A stretch of DNA of 64,000 nucleotides, taken from NCBI GenBank assembly GCA_017307955.1, contig JAFKFV010000014.1:35939-99938 (forward strand). The letters are read 5' to 3'. Below the pieces are notes generated by a model, which saw nothing but the letters and a program-made list of their open reading frames with translations, was not told the DNA's origin and ran no database searches. The stretch is from Allobosea sp. (GTDB taxonomy: Bacteria; Pseudomonadota; Alphaproteobacteria; Rhizobiales; Kaistiaceae). Both the position numbers and the translations under genes were made by a program. This document shows, piece by piece, positions 53,194 to 61,309 of the stretch (the first letter of the stretch is position 1; every line of letters begins with the position of its first letter).

Positions 53194-54302
53194 CCACGGC
53201 CGCCGACAGCCAGCCCGAGGGCATGCCCTCCGAAGACGCCTATGCGCTGGTCTCGCGGGAGGCCGCCGAAGTCGAGGCGCCGGTCATCGATTTCCGCCCG
53301 CCCATGCCGAAGGACCGCTCGATCCCGATCGGCCTCGTCGGGGCGGGCGGCATCAGCTTCGCCCATCTCGACGCCTACAAGCGGCATGGGCTCAACGTGG
53401 TCGCGATCGCCGACCGCCATCTCGACCGCGCCAAGGCCCGCCGCGACCAGCATTTCCCGGACGCGCTCGCCACCGACGACATCGCCGCCGTGATCGCCGA
53501 TCCGGCGATCCGTGTCCTCGACCTGACGCCGCATCCGGAAAGCCGCGCGCCGCTCATCCGCGCCGCGCTGGAATCCGGCAAGCATGTCCTGTCGCAGAAG
53601 CCCTTCGTGCATGATCTGGCGCTCGGCGAGCAGCTCGCCGCTCTCGCGGACGAAAAGGGGCTCCTTCTCGCGGTCAACCAGAACGGCCGGTGGTCGCCGC
53701 ATATGGCCTGGATGCGCGAGGCGGTGGCGCGCGGCCTCGTCGGCACGGTCACCTCGGTGCATGTCTCGATCCAGTGGGATCACAGCTGGGTCGCCGGCAC
53801 GCCCTTCGACGCGATGGACGATCTGATCCTCGAGGATTTCGGCATCCACTGGTTCGATTTCCTCGTCAGCGTGATCGGCGGGCGCGCGCGCTCGGTCTAT
53901 GCCATCGCCGGGCGGGCAGAGGGCCAGTCGGCCCGTGCGCCGCTGCTCGGCTCGGCCCTCGTTTCCTTCGACGGCGGCCAGGCCTCGCTGGTCTTCGACG
54001 GCGCGACGCGGTTCGGCTCCGCCGACAGCACGGTGATCACCGGCACGGCCGGCACGCTCCGCAGCGAGGGTCCCGATCTCGGCCGCCAGGCCGTCACGCT
54101 CCATACCGAGGGCGGCGTGGCGCGGCCGGCGCTGGAGGGTACCTGGTTCAACGACGGCTTCGCCGGCACCATGGGCGCGCTACTCGTGGCCATCGAGACG
54201 GGCGCGCAGCCGATCCATGCCGCACGCGCCAACCTTGCCTCGCTGAGGCTGGGCCATGCCGCCATCGAGAGCGTCCGCCGCGGCCAGCCCGTCCGCCTCT
54301 GA
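53190..54302 (+). CDS. Gfo/Idh/MocA-family oxidoreductase, partner of the preceding gene
   Basis: A 370-residue enzyme with a 45-residue N-terminal extension before IPIGLVGAGGISFAHLDAY (intact Rossmann motif). The EKP motif reads QKP (HVLSQKPFVHDLALGE): the lysine is kept and the Glu is replaced. The C-terminal part has LILEDFGIHWFDFLVSVIGG. ATG 53190 overlaps the previous stop (ATGA). It is the last gene of the RpiR-linked operon. Confidence 0.88.
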   Translation: MTTAADSQPEGMPSEDAYALVSREAAEVEAPVIDFRPPMPKDRSIPIGLVGAGGISFAHLDAYKRHGLNVVAIADRHLDRAKARRDQHFPDALATDDIAAVIADPAIRVLDLTPHPESRAPLIRAALESGKHVLSQKPFVHDLALGEQLAALADEKGLLLAVNQNGRWSPHMAWMREAVARGLVGTVTSVHVSIQWDHSWVAGTPFDAMDDLILEDFGIHWFDFLVSVIGGRARSVYAIAGRAEGQSARAPLLGSALVSFDGGQASLVFDGATRFGSADSTVITGTAGTLRSEGPDLGRQAVTLHTEGGVARPALEGTWFNDGFAGTMGALLVAIETGAQPIHAARANLASLRLGHAAIESVRRGQPVRL

Positions 54303-54434
54303 AGCGATTTTTACCGGCGGTCTTGCGCTCTGCCGGCGCGGCCTTAGCTTTCAGGGAAAAGCGCGGCCGCGCCCTGCGGCCGAACCGCGTCCCCGCGCCG
54401 CCGCGGCGAAGGGGATGGATTGGCAGAGAGCGAG

Positions 54435-55343
54435 ATGAACCTTCCGAACGCGTTGAAATCGATCGTCGGCATCCATGCCTTCATTCCCGAGGACGGCTTC
54501 ACCGCCGAGACGCTCGGCACGGAGCGCGCCGGCAGCGGCGTCGTGATCAGGGAAGGGCTGGTCCTCACCATCGGCTATCTGATCACCGAGGCCGACCGGC
54601 TGTGGCTCAGGACTTCCGACGGACGTGTCGTTCAGGGCCATGCGCTGGCCTATGACCAGGAGACGGGCTTCGGGCTCGTCCAGGCGCTCGGCCGGCTCGA
54701 CTTGCCGGCGCTCGATCTCGGCCGCGCCAGCGAGGTCCGCCTCGGCGATGCGGTGGTGCTGGCCGGCGGCGAGGCCGGGCAATATGTCCGCGCCAGCGTC
54801 GTCGCCAAGCAGGAATTCGCCGGCTACTGGGAATATCTGCTCGACGAGGCGCTGTTCACCTCGCCGCCGCATCCCGTCTGGGGCGGCGCCGGGCTCATTT
54901 CCGAGGATGGGCGGCTGATCGGCATCGGCTCGCTGCTGGTGCAGCAGATGACGGAGGAGGGCGAGACGCGCGACGCCAACATGATCGTGCCCATCGACCT
55001 CCTGCCGCCGATCCTCGACGATCTCCTCTCCTATGGCCAGGTCAGGCGCCCGGCGCGGCCCTGGCTCGGCATGTTCTCGGCCGACAGCGAGGATGGCGTC
55101 GCCGTCGTCAGCCTCGCCGAGGGCGGCCCCGCCGCGCTTGCCGGCATCAGGCCCGGCGACCAGATCGAAGCGGTGGGCGGCCAGGCCGTCGGCACGCTGG
55201 CGCAGTTCTATCGCGCGCTGTGGAGCCTCGGCCCGGCGGGAATCGAGATCACGCTCGATATCCGCCGCGACGGCCGCGAGCGCACGATCCGCATCGCCTC
55301 GGCCGATCGCGCCGACTTCCTCAAGAAACCGCGCCTGCATTGA
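54435..55343 (+). CDS. S1C (DegP-like) pseudoprotease with PDZ domain
   Basis: A 302-residue trypsin-fold protein followed by a PDZ domain (about 215-295, DGVAVVSLAEGGPAALAGIRPGDQIEAVGGQAV). The catalytic triad is missing: the usual TNxHVV reads LTIGYLI (His to Tyr48), the TDLAV Asp is Gly78 in ETGFGLV, and GNSGGPL reads VWGGAGL (Ser to Gly150). It is therefore probably a peptide-binding scaffold, not a protease. No signal peptide is evident. ATG 54435 was used; a TTG at 54420 with AAGGGGA upstream is equally possible. It stands 182 nt before the PqqD-like operon. Confidence 0.88.
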   Translation: MNLPNALKSIVGIHAFIPEDGFTAETLGTERAGSGVVIREGLVLTIGYLITEADRLWLRTSDGRVVQGHALAYDQETGFGLVQALGRLDLPALDLGRASEVRLGDAVVLAGGEAGQYVRASVVAKQEFAGYWEYLLDEALFTSPPHPVWGGAGLISEDGRLIGIGSLLVQQMTEEGETRDANMIVPIDLLPPILDDLLSYGQVRRPARPWLGMFSADSEDGVAVVSLAEGGPAALAGIRPGDQIEAVGGQAVGTLAQFYRALWSLGPAGIEITLDIRRDGRERTIRIASADRADFLKKPRLH

Positions 55344-55460
55344 GAGTCTTCAGCGGCGCGGATAGCGGCCAAATTCTCACAGTCCGCGAATAAATGCTGC
55401 GCCGCACATCTTCTCCTGCGAAGAGCCGGGTTCAGCGGAAGTCTTAACGCCGTCCTAATA

Positions 55461-55490
55461 TTGACGTCGGAGTTGCACCTGCCCTAGAAC
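55461..55490 (+). promoter_or_regulatory. Candidate promoter of the PqqD/HprK-like operon
   Basis: TTGACG (55461-55466), 18-nt spacer and TAGAAC (55485-55490) resemble a sigma-70 promoter. Transcription would start near 55497, giving a leader of about 30 nt before the ATG at 55526. Flanking DNA is clearly more AT-rich than the genes. Confidence 0.5.
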
Positions 55491-55525
55491 GCTCCACAAG
55501 GGTGCGCGCCTCGGGGGAGTGCGGG

Positions 55526-55957
55526 ATGTCCTATAGCGGCGCTTATCGCGTCAACGAGCCGAAAGTCGTCAGCGAAACGCTGGACGGCGAGACGATTGCG
55601 ATCGATCTCGAAAGCGGCAGTTATTTCAGCATGAATCCGGCGGCTTCGGTCGTCTGGAACCTGATCCTCGACGGGCATCCGGCCGCCGCCTTCCCGGCCG
55701 TCGTCGCTGCGCGCTTCGATGTTGCGCCCGAGGATGCCGCCGGCGATATCGAGCGCTTCGTCGAGAGCCTCGTGCGCGACCGTCTGGTCGTCGCCGCGGA
55801 GCCGAGGGCCGTGGCGGCGCCCGTGATCGCGGCACAGGGGCGGGCTCCGTATGAGGCGCCGTCGGTCGAGCGCTTCGACGACATGCAGGAACTGCTGCTC
55901 GCCGACCCGATCCATGACGTGACGCTCGCCGGCTGGCCTCATCTGCCTCCGACCTAG
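55526..55957 (+). CDS. PqqD-family protein (RiPP recognition element type)
   Basis: A 143-residue protein. Residues 5-90 follow the PqqD pattern: YRVNEPKVVSETLDGETIAID, then GSYFSMNPAASVVWNLILDGHPAAAFPAVVAARFDVAPEDAAGDIERFVESLVRDRLV. PqqD-like domains bind leader peptides of ribosomally made, modified peptides and present them to enzymes. The C-terminal 50 residues are an acidic tail (PSVERFDDMQELLLADPIHDV) that could itself be cleaved or bound by a partner. ATG 55526 has GGGGGAG 6 nt upstream. It is the first gene of a compact operon. No precursor gene is seen next to it. Confidence 0.82.
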   Translation: MSYSGAYRVNEPKVVSETLDGETIAIDLESGSYFSMNPAASVVWNLILDGHPAAAFPAVVAARFDVAPEDAAGDIERFVESLVRDRLVVAAEPRAVAAPVIAAQGRAPYEAPSVERFDDMQELLLADPIHDVTLAGWPHLPPT

Positions 55958-55966
55958 GAGAACGCC

Positions 55967-56620
55967 CTGATCTCCGTCATCGTCCCGGTCTACAACGGCG
56001 CCTCCTTCATCGCCGAGGCGATCGGGTCGATCCTGGCGCAGGCCGGCGGACATGAACGGGAAATCATCGTCGTCGACGATTGCAGCACGGACGAGACGGT
56101 TGCCGTCGTCGAGCGCTTCGGCGATCCGGTCCGTCTCATCCGGCGCCAGATGAATGCCGGTTCGGCCGTGGCGCGCAACGACGCCCTGGCGGCGGCGCGC
56201 GGCGACATCATCGGCTTCCTCGATGCCGATGATCTCTGGACGGACCGCCATCTTGCGAGCCTTCTTCCCATGCTCGCCGACCCCGCGCTCGACTGCGCCC
56301 GCGGCTGGACGCGCATGACGGCGCTCGCCGATCCCGGCATCGATCTCGGCGAGAGCTATCAGCCGATCCTGCTCGGCGCCGGCCTCTACCGGCGGTCGGT
56401 CTTCGATCGCGTCGGCGGCTTCGAACCGGTGCTGCGCGCCGGCGAGGATCTCGACATGGCGGCGCGCATCGGCGAGGCCGGGGTGAGGATCGCCGTCACC
56501 ACCGAGATCGTCCTCGTCTATCGCCGGCACGACCGTTCCGCCGTGGCAAAGGCGGGCGCCGTGCAGCGGGGACAGTTCGACGCGATCCGCAGCCGCCTTC
56601 GTCGCGGAGGCCACGCATGA
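55967..56620 (+). CDS. Glycosyltransferase family 2 protein with a non-ATG start
   Basis: A 217-residue GT-A glycosyltransferase. ISVIVPVYNGASFIAEAI opens the domain, VDDCSTDETVAVVERF is the nucleotide-sugar region, FLDADDLW (near 84-91) is the metal-binding motif, and GGFEPVLRAGEDLDMAARI lies in the acceptor region. Homology begins at residue 2. The in-frame stop of the PqqD-like gene is at 55955-55957, so the only suitable start is CTG 55967, 6 nt after AGGAG. The next in-frame ATG (56150) would delete the nucleotide-binding half. The donor sugar and acceptor are unknown. It overlaps the kinase gene by 4 nt. Confidence 0.86.
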   Translation: MISVIVPVYNGASFIAEAIGSILAQAGGHEREIIVVDDCSTDETVAVVERFGDPVRLIRRQMNAGSAVARNDALAAARGDIIGFLDADDLWTDRHLASLLPMLADPALDCARGWTRMTALADPGIDLGESYQPILLGAGLYRRSVFDRVGGFEPVLRAGEDLDMAARIGEAGVRIAVTTEIVLVYRRHDRSAVAKAGAVQRGQFDAIRSRLRRGGHA

Positions 56621-57693
56621 GCGGGATGGCCGATCCGGGTGTCGCCATGCGCGGAGGGCTCCGCCGGCGCTTCGTGGAGCGGATCGTCGAGCCGGCGGTC
56701 GTGCTCGCCGAGGAGCGGTCGGGCAGGGTGGTGCGCTGCTATGCGCTGGCGGGCAGCATCGTGCGGGTGACCTTTGCCGGCGCGCCGCTGGCCGAACGCC
56801 TCGGCCGCGCTTTTGCACATGCGCTGCTGCCCGATCATCAGGGTTCGGTCGATCTCGACGTTCATGTCTGGGACTCGGCGTCGAACGGGCTGCCGCCGCC
56901 GGCGCATATGCTGCCCGAGACCGAGGCGGACGGGCTCGTCGCCGCCGACGAGCCGGGGCTGCTGGCGGGTTTCGTCAGCAAGGAAGACACGCTCAACCTC
57001 ATCGATTTCGAGCGCGCGCAGGCCTATTTCTGGCTGTCCTCGCTCGAGGCGGTTCCCGGCTGGGTGACGGCGGCGCCGCTTCGGCGCATCCTGCAATGGT
57101 TCTTCGCGCCTCGCGACGTGCATCTCATGCATGGCGCGGCGGTCGGCCGGCGCGAGCGCGCGCTGCTCATCACGGCGCGCGGAGGCTCCGGCAAGTCGAC
57201 CACCGCGCTGGCGGCGGCCGCCGCCGGGCTCGGCTATCTCGCCGACGACTATGTCGCCGTGCGCAACGGTGCGCCGCCCGAGGCACATTGCCTCTTCAAC
57301 TCGGCGAAGCTCACCGATGCGAGCCTCGCGATGCTGCCGAACTATGGCCGCTTCATCCGCGAGCGCGATGTCGGCGAACGCCTCAAATCGGTGATCTTCA
57401 TGGCCGAGGCGATGCCAGAGCGGCTGCTATCCTCCGCGCCGCTTGTCGGCATCGCGGTGCCGGTGATCAATCGCAGCGAGCGGACCTTCCTGGAGCCCGC
57501 CGATGCCAAGGCGGCGTTCCTGGCCCTGGCGCCGAGTTCGCTGCTGCATGTCTCGCTCAGCGGCGGGTCCGAACTGATGCGCGCGCTCCGCACGCTGGTC
57601 GCCTCGCTTCCCTGCTATCGGTTGATGCTCGGCCGCGATCCGGCCGAGATCGCCGATGCGCTCGCCGCCTTCATCGACAGGGGGCCGGATTGA
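56617..57693 (+). CDS. HprK-like kinase
   Basis: A 358-residue protein. The C-terminal half has the HPr kinase/phosphorylase P-loop, LITARGGSGKSTTALAAAAAG (GGSGKST at 189-195), and the downstream LADDYVAV (208-215) with the catalytic Asp pair. The N-terminal 160 residues are not HprK-like and may bind the substrate. No HPr or PTS gene is nearby, so the target is probably a peptide or protein of this operon. Related kinases occur in lasso-peptide and PqqD-containing clusters. It overlaps both neighbours by 4 nt. Confidence 0.86.
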   Translation: MSGMADPGVAMRGGLRRRFVERIVEPAVVLAEERSGRVVRCYALAGSIVRVTFAGAPLAERLGRAFAHALLPDHQGSVDLDVHVWDSASNGLPPPAHMLPETEADGLVAADEPGLLAGFVSKEDTLNLIDFERAQAYFWLSSLEAVPGWVTAAPLRRILQWFFAPRDVHLMHGAAVGRRERALLITARGGSGKSTTALAAAAAGLGYLADDYVAVRNGAPPEAHCLFNSAKLTDASLAMLPNYGRFIRERDVGERLKSVIFMAEAMPERLLSSAPLVGIAVPVINRSERTFLEPADAKAAFLALAPSSLLHVSLSGGSELMRALRTLVASLPCYRLMLGRDPAEIADALAAFIDRGPD

Positions 57694-60056
57694 GCGACGC
57701 CGATGCTCTGAGGCCGCTCATCCCCTATTTCTCCGGCCAGAAGCTGCGCGCGACGGGCGTCGTGCTTTTGATCGTCGTTCAGGCGCTCGCGGTTCTGCCG
57801 ATCGCCTGGCTGATCCAGCATGTCTTCGACCATACGCTGGCGGCCGGCGATCGGGCCGGCCTCGTGCTGGCGCTCGGCGCCGTGCTCGCGCTCTTTTCGC
57901 TGAATGCGCTCGCGACGATCGCGACCCGCCATGTCGCCCTCGGCATCATCAAGCCAGGTATCCGCAGGATGCGCTCGGATGCCGCCCGCAATCTCGTCGC
58001 CCGCGAGCCTGCCTTTTTCGCGACGGCCGATATCGACGAGCTGCAGACTGCCATGGTGAGGAGCAGCGAGCGCGTCGACTGGCTGGTGACGGCGCTGTTC
58101 ACGCAGATCTTTCCGGCGCTCGTGGTTTCGGCCGGATTGTCCGCAGTCCTCCTCGCGCTCAATCCGCTGCTGTTCCTGGCGACGGCATCGGCCATGGCGG
58201 CCGGTTATGGCATCACCCGTCTCTTCCGCGCCCATATGCGCCGCCATGTCGATCGCTTCCACAGCGATTACGACCGCTATGGCAAGGTGGTGGCCTTCCT
58301 GTTCCGTTTCAGCGAGCTGATCCGCGTCCAGGCGGCCGAGTCGGCGGCGCTCGACCGCGTCCATGGCGCCGCCGAGGCGATGCGGAGTTCCGGCCATCGC
58401 CTCTCCTGGATGGGCACGGCACATACCGTCCTCCAGAACTACGTTCTCTCGATCGGCATCGTCCTGGTCCTGCTCATCGGCGGGCTGCAGGTGCTGGGTG
58501 GTGAGGTCAGCATCGGCGGCCTGCTCTCCTTCTATGTCTGCCTCAACATCCTCTCCGCGCAGACGCGGATCGTGACCGGGGCACTGCCGATCATCAGCGA
58601 AGGCATCGCCAGCGCCGAGGCGCTCGCGCCCTATCTCGCCGCGCCGCCCTCGGCCGCGACCGGCGAGAATTTCGAGGGTCTCCGCGAGGCGCTGGAGCTT
58701 TCCGGCGCCACCGTCGCGATGGGGGACGCGACGGTGATCCGGGACGGTGGGCTCCGCCTCGGCAAGGGCGAGATCGTCGGCCTTTTCGGCGCATCGGGCT
58801 CGGGCAAGACGACGCTCATCGGCGCGCTGCTCGGCCTGCACCCGCTCGGCGGCGGAGAGCTGACGGTCGACGGCCGCCCGATCGAGAGCTTCGACCTCGC
58901 GAGCTATCGCCGCCGCGTCGGCGTGCTGTCGCAATCGATGCTGCTCTTCCCGGGCACGATCCGCGAGAACCTGACCTTCGGGCTCGGCGAGGTTCCGGAC
59001 GGCGCCCTCGACGAGGCCTGCCGGCAGGCCGAAATACACCATCTCGTGGCCTCGTTGCCCGAGGGCTACGACACGGTGATCGGCGAGCGCGGCATGCGCC
59101 TTTCGGGCGGACAGGCGCAGCGCATCGCGCTGGCCCGCGCCTTCCTGCGCGTGCCGGACATCCTGCTGCTCGACGAACCCGACAACCATCTCGACGATGC
59201 GACCGTGGCGGCGATCCTCGGCGGCATTCGCGCGCGCGGGACGACGACGCTGCTCGCCAGCCACAATCGCGGCCTTGCCGGTCTGCTCGACCGGGTCTAT
59301 GAGGTTGATCGGGGGATCATCATGCAATCTGAGGGCGCAGACGCGGCGGCCGACGCCTATCCGCTGGTGAGCGTCGTGATGCCGGCCTTCAATGCCGAGC
59401 GCTACATCGCCGAGGCGATCGCGAGCGTGCTTGGCCAGACCTATCCCCGCCTCGAACTCATCGTCGTCAATGACGGCTCGACCGATCGCACGCGCGATAT
59501 CGTCCGTTCTTTCGGCGACCGGCTGCTGGCGATCGACAGTCCCGTCAATCGGGGCATCGGCGATGCCCGCAACCGCGGGCTCACGGTGGCCAAGGGCAAC
59601 TTCATCGCCTTGATGGATGCCGACGACATCTGGACGGCCGACAAGATCGAGCACCAGATGCGCGCCTTCGACGAGGAGCCCGGCCTCGGCCTCTCCTTCA
59701 CGCAGATGCAGTGCTTCGTCAGTCCGGAGCTCCCCGAGGAGGTCAGGCAGCGGAGGGCCTGCCCGACCGAGCCGCAAGCGGGAATCGTCGCGGCGACGGC
59801 GCTCGTCCGCCGCGCGGTCGTGGAGCGGGTGGGGCCATTCGACACGGCGCTCAAGGTCGGAGAATTCATCGACTGGTTCTCGCGTGCCAAGGACGCGGGC
59901 TTTACCTGGCGGCTCGAACCGGGCGTTCATCTGAAGCGCCGCATCCATGACAGCAATACGGGCGTCACCGAGCGCGCCAGCTATGTCGACTATGTCCGCG
60001 TCGCGCGACGCGCGCTGAAGAGACGCGAGGCGGCGAGCGCCGATGACGCGGGCTAG
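57690..60056 (+). CDS. ABC exporter fused to a family 2 glycosyltransferase
   Basis: A 788-residue fusion. Residues 1-310 are an exporter-type membrane domain with about six hydrophobic segments. Residues 333-550 are the NBD: Walker A GASGSGKTT (near 367), LSGGQAQRIALARAF (near 471), Walker B ILLLDEPDNHLDD (near 491) and ASHNRG. Residues 556-788 are a GT2 domain: YPLVSVVMPAFNAERYIAEAI, VNDGSTDRTRD and LMDADDIW (near 641). TTG 57690 overlaps the kinase stop (TTGA), with AGGGGG upstream. An internal ATG at 59322 with GGGGGA could also make the GT2 part separately. The exported product may be glycosylated; that is inference. Confidence 0.88.
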   Translation: MSDADALRPLIPYFSGQKLRATGVVLLIVVQALAVLPIAWLIQHVFDHTLAAGDRAGLVLALGAVLALFSLNALATIATRHVALGIIKPGIRRMRSDAARNLVAREPAFFATADIDELQTAMVRSSERVDWLVTALFTQIFPALVVSAGLSAVLLALNPLLFLATASAMAAGYGITRLFRAHMRRHVDRFHSDYDRYGKVVAFLFRFSELIRVQAAESAALDRVHGAAEAMRSSGHRLSWMGTAHTVLQNYVLSIGIVLVLLIGGLQVLGGEVSIGGLLSFYVCLNILSAQTRIVTGALPIISEGIASAEALAPYLAAPPSAATGENFEGLREALELSGATVAMGDATVIRDGGLRLGKGEIVGLFGASGSGKTTLIGALLGLHPLGGGELTVDGRPIESFDLASYRRRVGVLSQSMLLFPGTIRENLTFGLGEVPDGALDEACRQAEIHHLVASLPEGYDTVIGERGMRLSGGQAQRIALARAFLRVPDILLLDEPDNHLDDATVAAILGGIRARGTTTLLASHNRGLAGLLDRVYEVDRGIIMQSEGADAAADAYPLVSVVMPAFNAERYIAEAIASVLGQTYPRLELIVVNDGSTDRTRDIVRSFGDRLLAIDSPVNRGIGDARNRGLTVAKGNFIALMDADDIWTADKIEHQMRAFDEEPGLGLSFTQMQCFVSPELPEEVRQRRACPTEPQAGIVAATALVRRAVVERVGPFDTALKVGEFIDWFSRAKDAGFTWRLEPGVHLKRRIHDSNTGVTERASYVDYVRVARRALKRREAASADDAG

Positions 60057-61257
60057 CCTCTATCCCGAGAGCTTCCCGGATGCGACCGAGGAGGCGTTCC
60101 TCCGCCTCGTGCTTGCGCCCGATCCCGAGTTCCGTGCGCGCTGGGACGCGTGGAGGAAGGTCACCGTCTTCGACGATATTCCCTTCGCCGTGCTGCGCGC
60201 GCTGCCGATGCTGCATCTGAGGCTCGCCGCGCTCTCGATCGAGGATGGCGCGATCACCGGGCGCATCCGAGGCGTCTATCGTCAGGCCTGGTTCCGCAAC
60301 CAGCTGTTGCTCGACCGGACGGCGGCGATCGTCGCCGATTTCGCGGCGGCTGGCATCCCGGTCATGCTGCTCAAGGGCGTCGCGATGATGACCGACGTGT
60401 TTCCGAGCGCCGGCGCGCGGATGACGGACGACGCCGACCTCCTGCTGCGGGAGGCGCATGTCGAGACCGCCGTGGCGAGGCTCAGAAAGGCGGGCTGGCA
60501 TCAGGTGGGGCTCGCGCTCTCGGATTCGGTCGACTTCACGGGCGCGCATACGGCGCTCAGCCACGCGGCGACCTTCGAGATTCCCGACAGGGCAAAGCTC
60601 GACCTGCACTGGCAGGCCTTCTACAACGCCGCCGAACTGCATCCGCTGCGCCTCCTGATGCTGCGCAAGCCGCCGGCACAGACGGCGCTGACCGAGGCGC
60701 AATGGTCGCGGGCCCGTTCCGGCCATATCAAGGGCGTGCCGGTGCTGCTGCAATCCTTCGAGGACATGCTGCTGCACACCATGGTGCATGGCGCGCGCGC
60801 CAATCACCACCGACCGTTCCGCTGGGTGCTCGACGCCGCGGCGATCATCGGGACTGGACAAGTCGATTTCGGCCGTTTCGCAGCCATCGCGGCGGCGACG
60901 CCCTATGCGATCCATGCCCGCATCGCCTGCCGCTATCTCTCGGAGCGCATGGGCTTGCCGGTCCCGGCCGGTGCCCTCGCCGTGCTCGACGCCGTTCCGG
61001 TCAGCGGGCGCACGGTGCGCCTCTACTATGCCGACGGGCGGCTGCGGCCGCCGGCGCTGCTCGGGAGCCTGCCATCCATCTGGTATGTCTATTGGAAGGC
61101 GCATGCCCGCGGCAGCTTCGCCGGTCGTCTCCGGCGCTTTCCGGACTATCTCCGGCGCCAGTGGGCGCTGCCGCCGGAAGCGGGGCTCGCACGGTTCGCC
61201 ATCGCCCGCTATCGCGCCCGCCTGCCGGGCCGGCTGAGGCGCGCGGTCGGGCGGTAG
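60043..61257 (+). CDS. Nucleotidyltransferase-fold protein (NTP_transf_5 type)
   Basis: A 404-residue protein. Residues 108-140 carry the nucleotidyltransferase motif: IPVMLLKGVAMM followed by GARMTDDADLLLRE with the acidic pair near 131-133. LDLHWQAF and LLHTMVHGARANHHRPFRWVLDAAAII are typical of the family later on. Such proteins occur in RiPP and polysaccharide clusters and may transfer a nucleotide to a peptide or sugar acceptor. It overlaps the fusion gene by 14 nt and closes the operon. A hairpin follows. Confidence 0.82.
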   Translation: MTRASLYPESFPDATEEAFLRLVLAPDPEFRARWDAWRKVTVFDDIPFAVLRALPMLHLRLAALSIEDGAITGRIRGVYRQAWFRNQLLLDRTAAIVADFAAAGIPVMLLKGVAMMTDVFPSAGARMTDDADLLLREAHVETAVARLRKAGWHQVGLALSDSVDFTGAHTALSHAATFEIPDRAKLDLHWQAFYNAAELHPLRLLMLRKPPAQTALTEAQWSRARSGHIKGVPVLLQSFEDMLLHTMVHGARANHHRPFRWVLDAAAIIGTGQVDFGRFAAIAAATPYAIHARIACRYLSERMGLPVPAGALAVLDAVPVSGRTVRLYYADGRLRPPALLGSLPSIWYVYWKAHARGSFAGRLRRFPDYLRRQWALPPEAGLARFAIARYRARLPGRLRRAVGR

Positions 61258-61264
61258 CTCGGCA

Positions 61265-61293
61265 CGACGCGGCACCACCGGGGCGCCGCGTCG
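61265..61293. terminator. Hairpin between convergent operons
   Basis: CGACGCGGC (61265-61273) pairs perfectly with GCCGCGTCG (61285-61293) over an 11-nt loop, 7 nt after the nucleotidyltransferase stop. The SIS-domain gene converges from the right. No U-tract follows, so it is a weak or factor-dependent terminator at best. Confidence 0.5.
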
Positions 61294-61309
61294 GATCTCA
61301 AAGCGTGGC

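Noticed and set aside
55394..55447. A 17-codon frame upstream of the PqqD-like gene as a precursor peptide
   Set aside because: There is no ribosome binding site, it lies upstream of the candidate promoter and it has no leader-core pattern.
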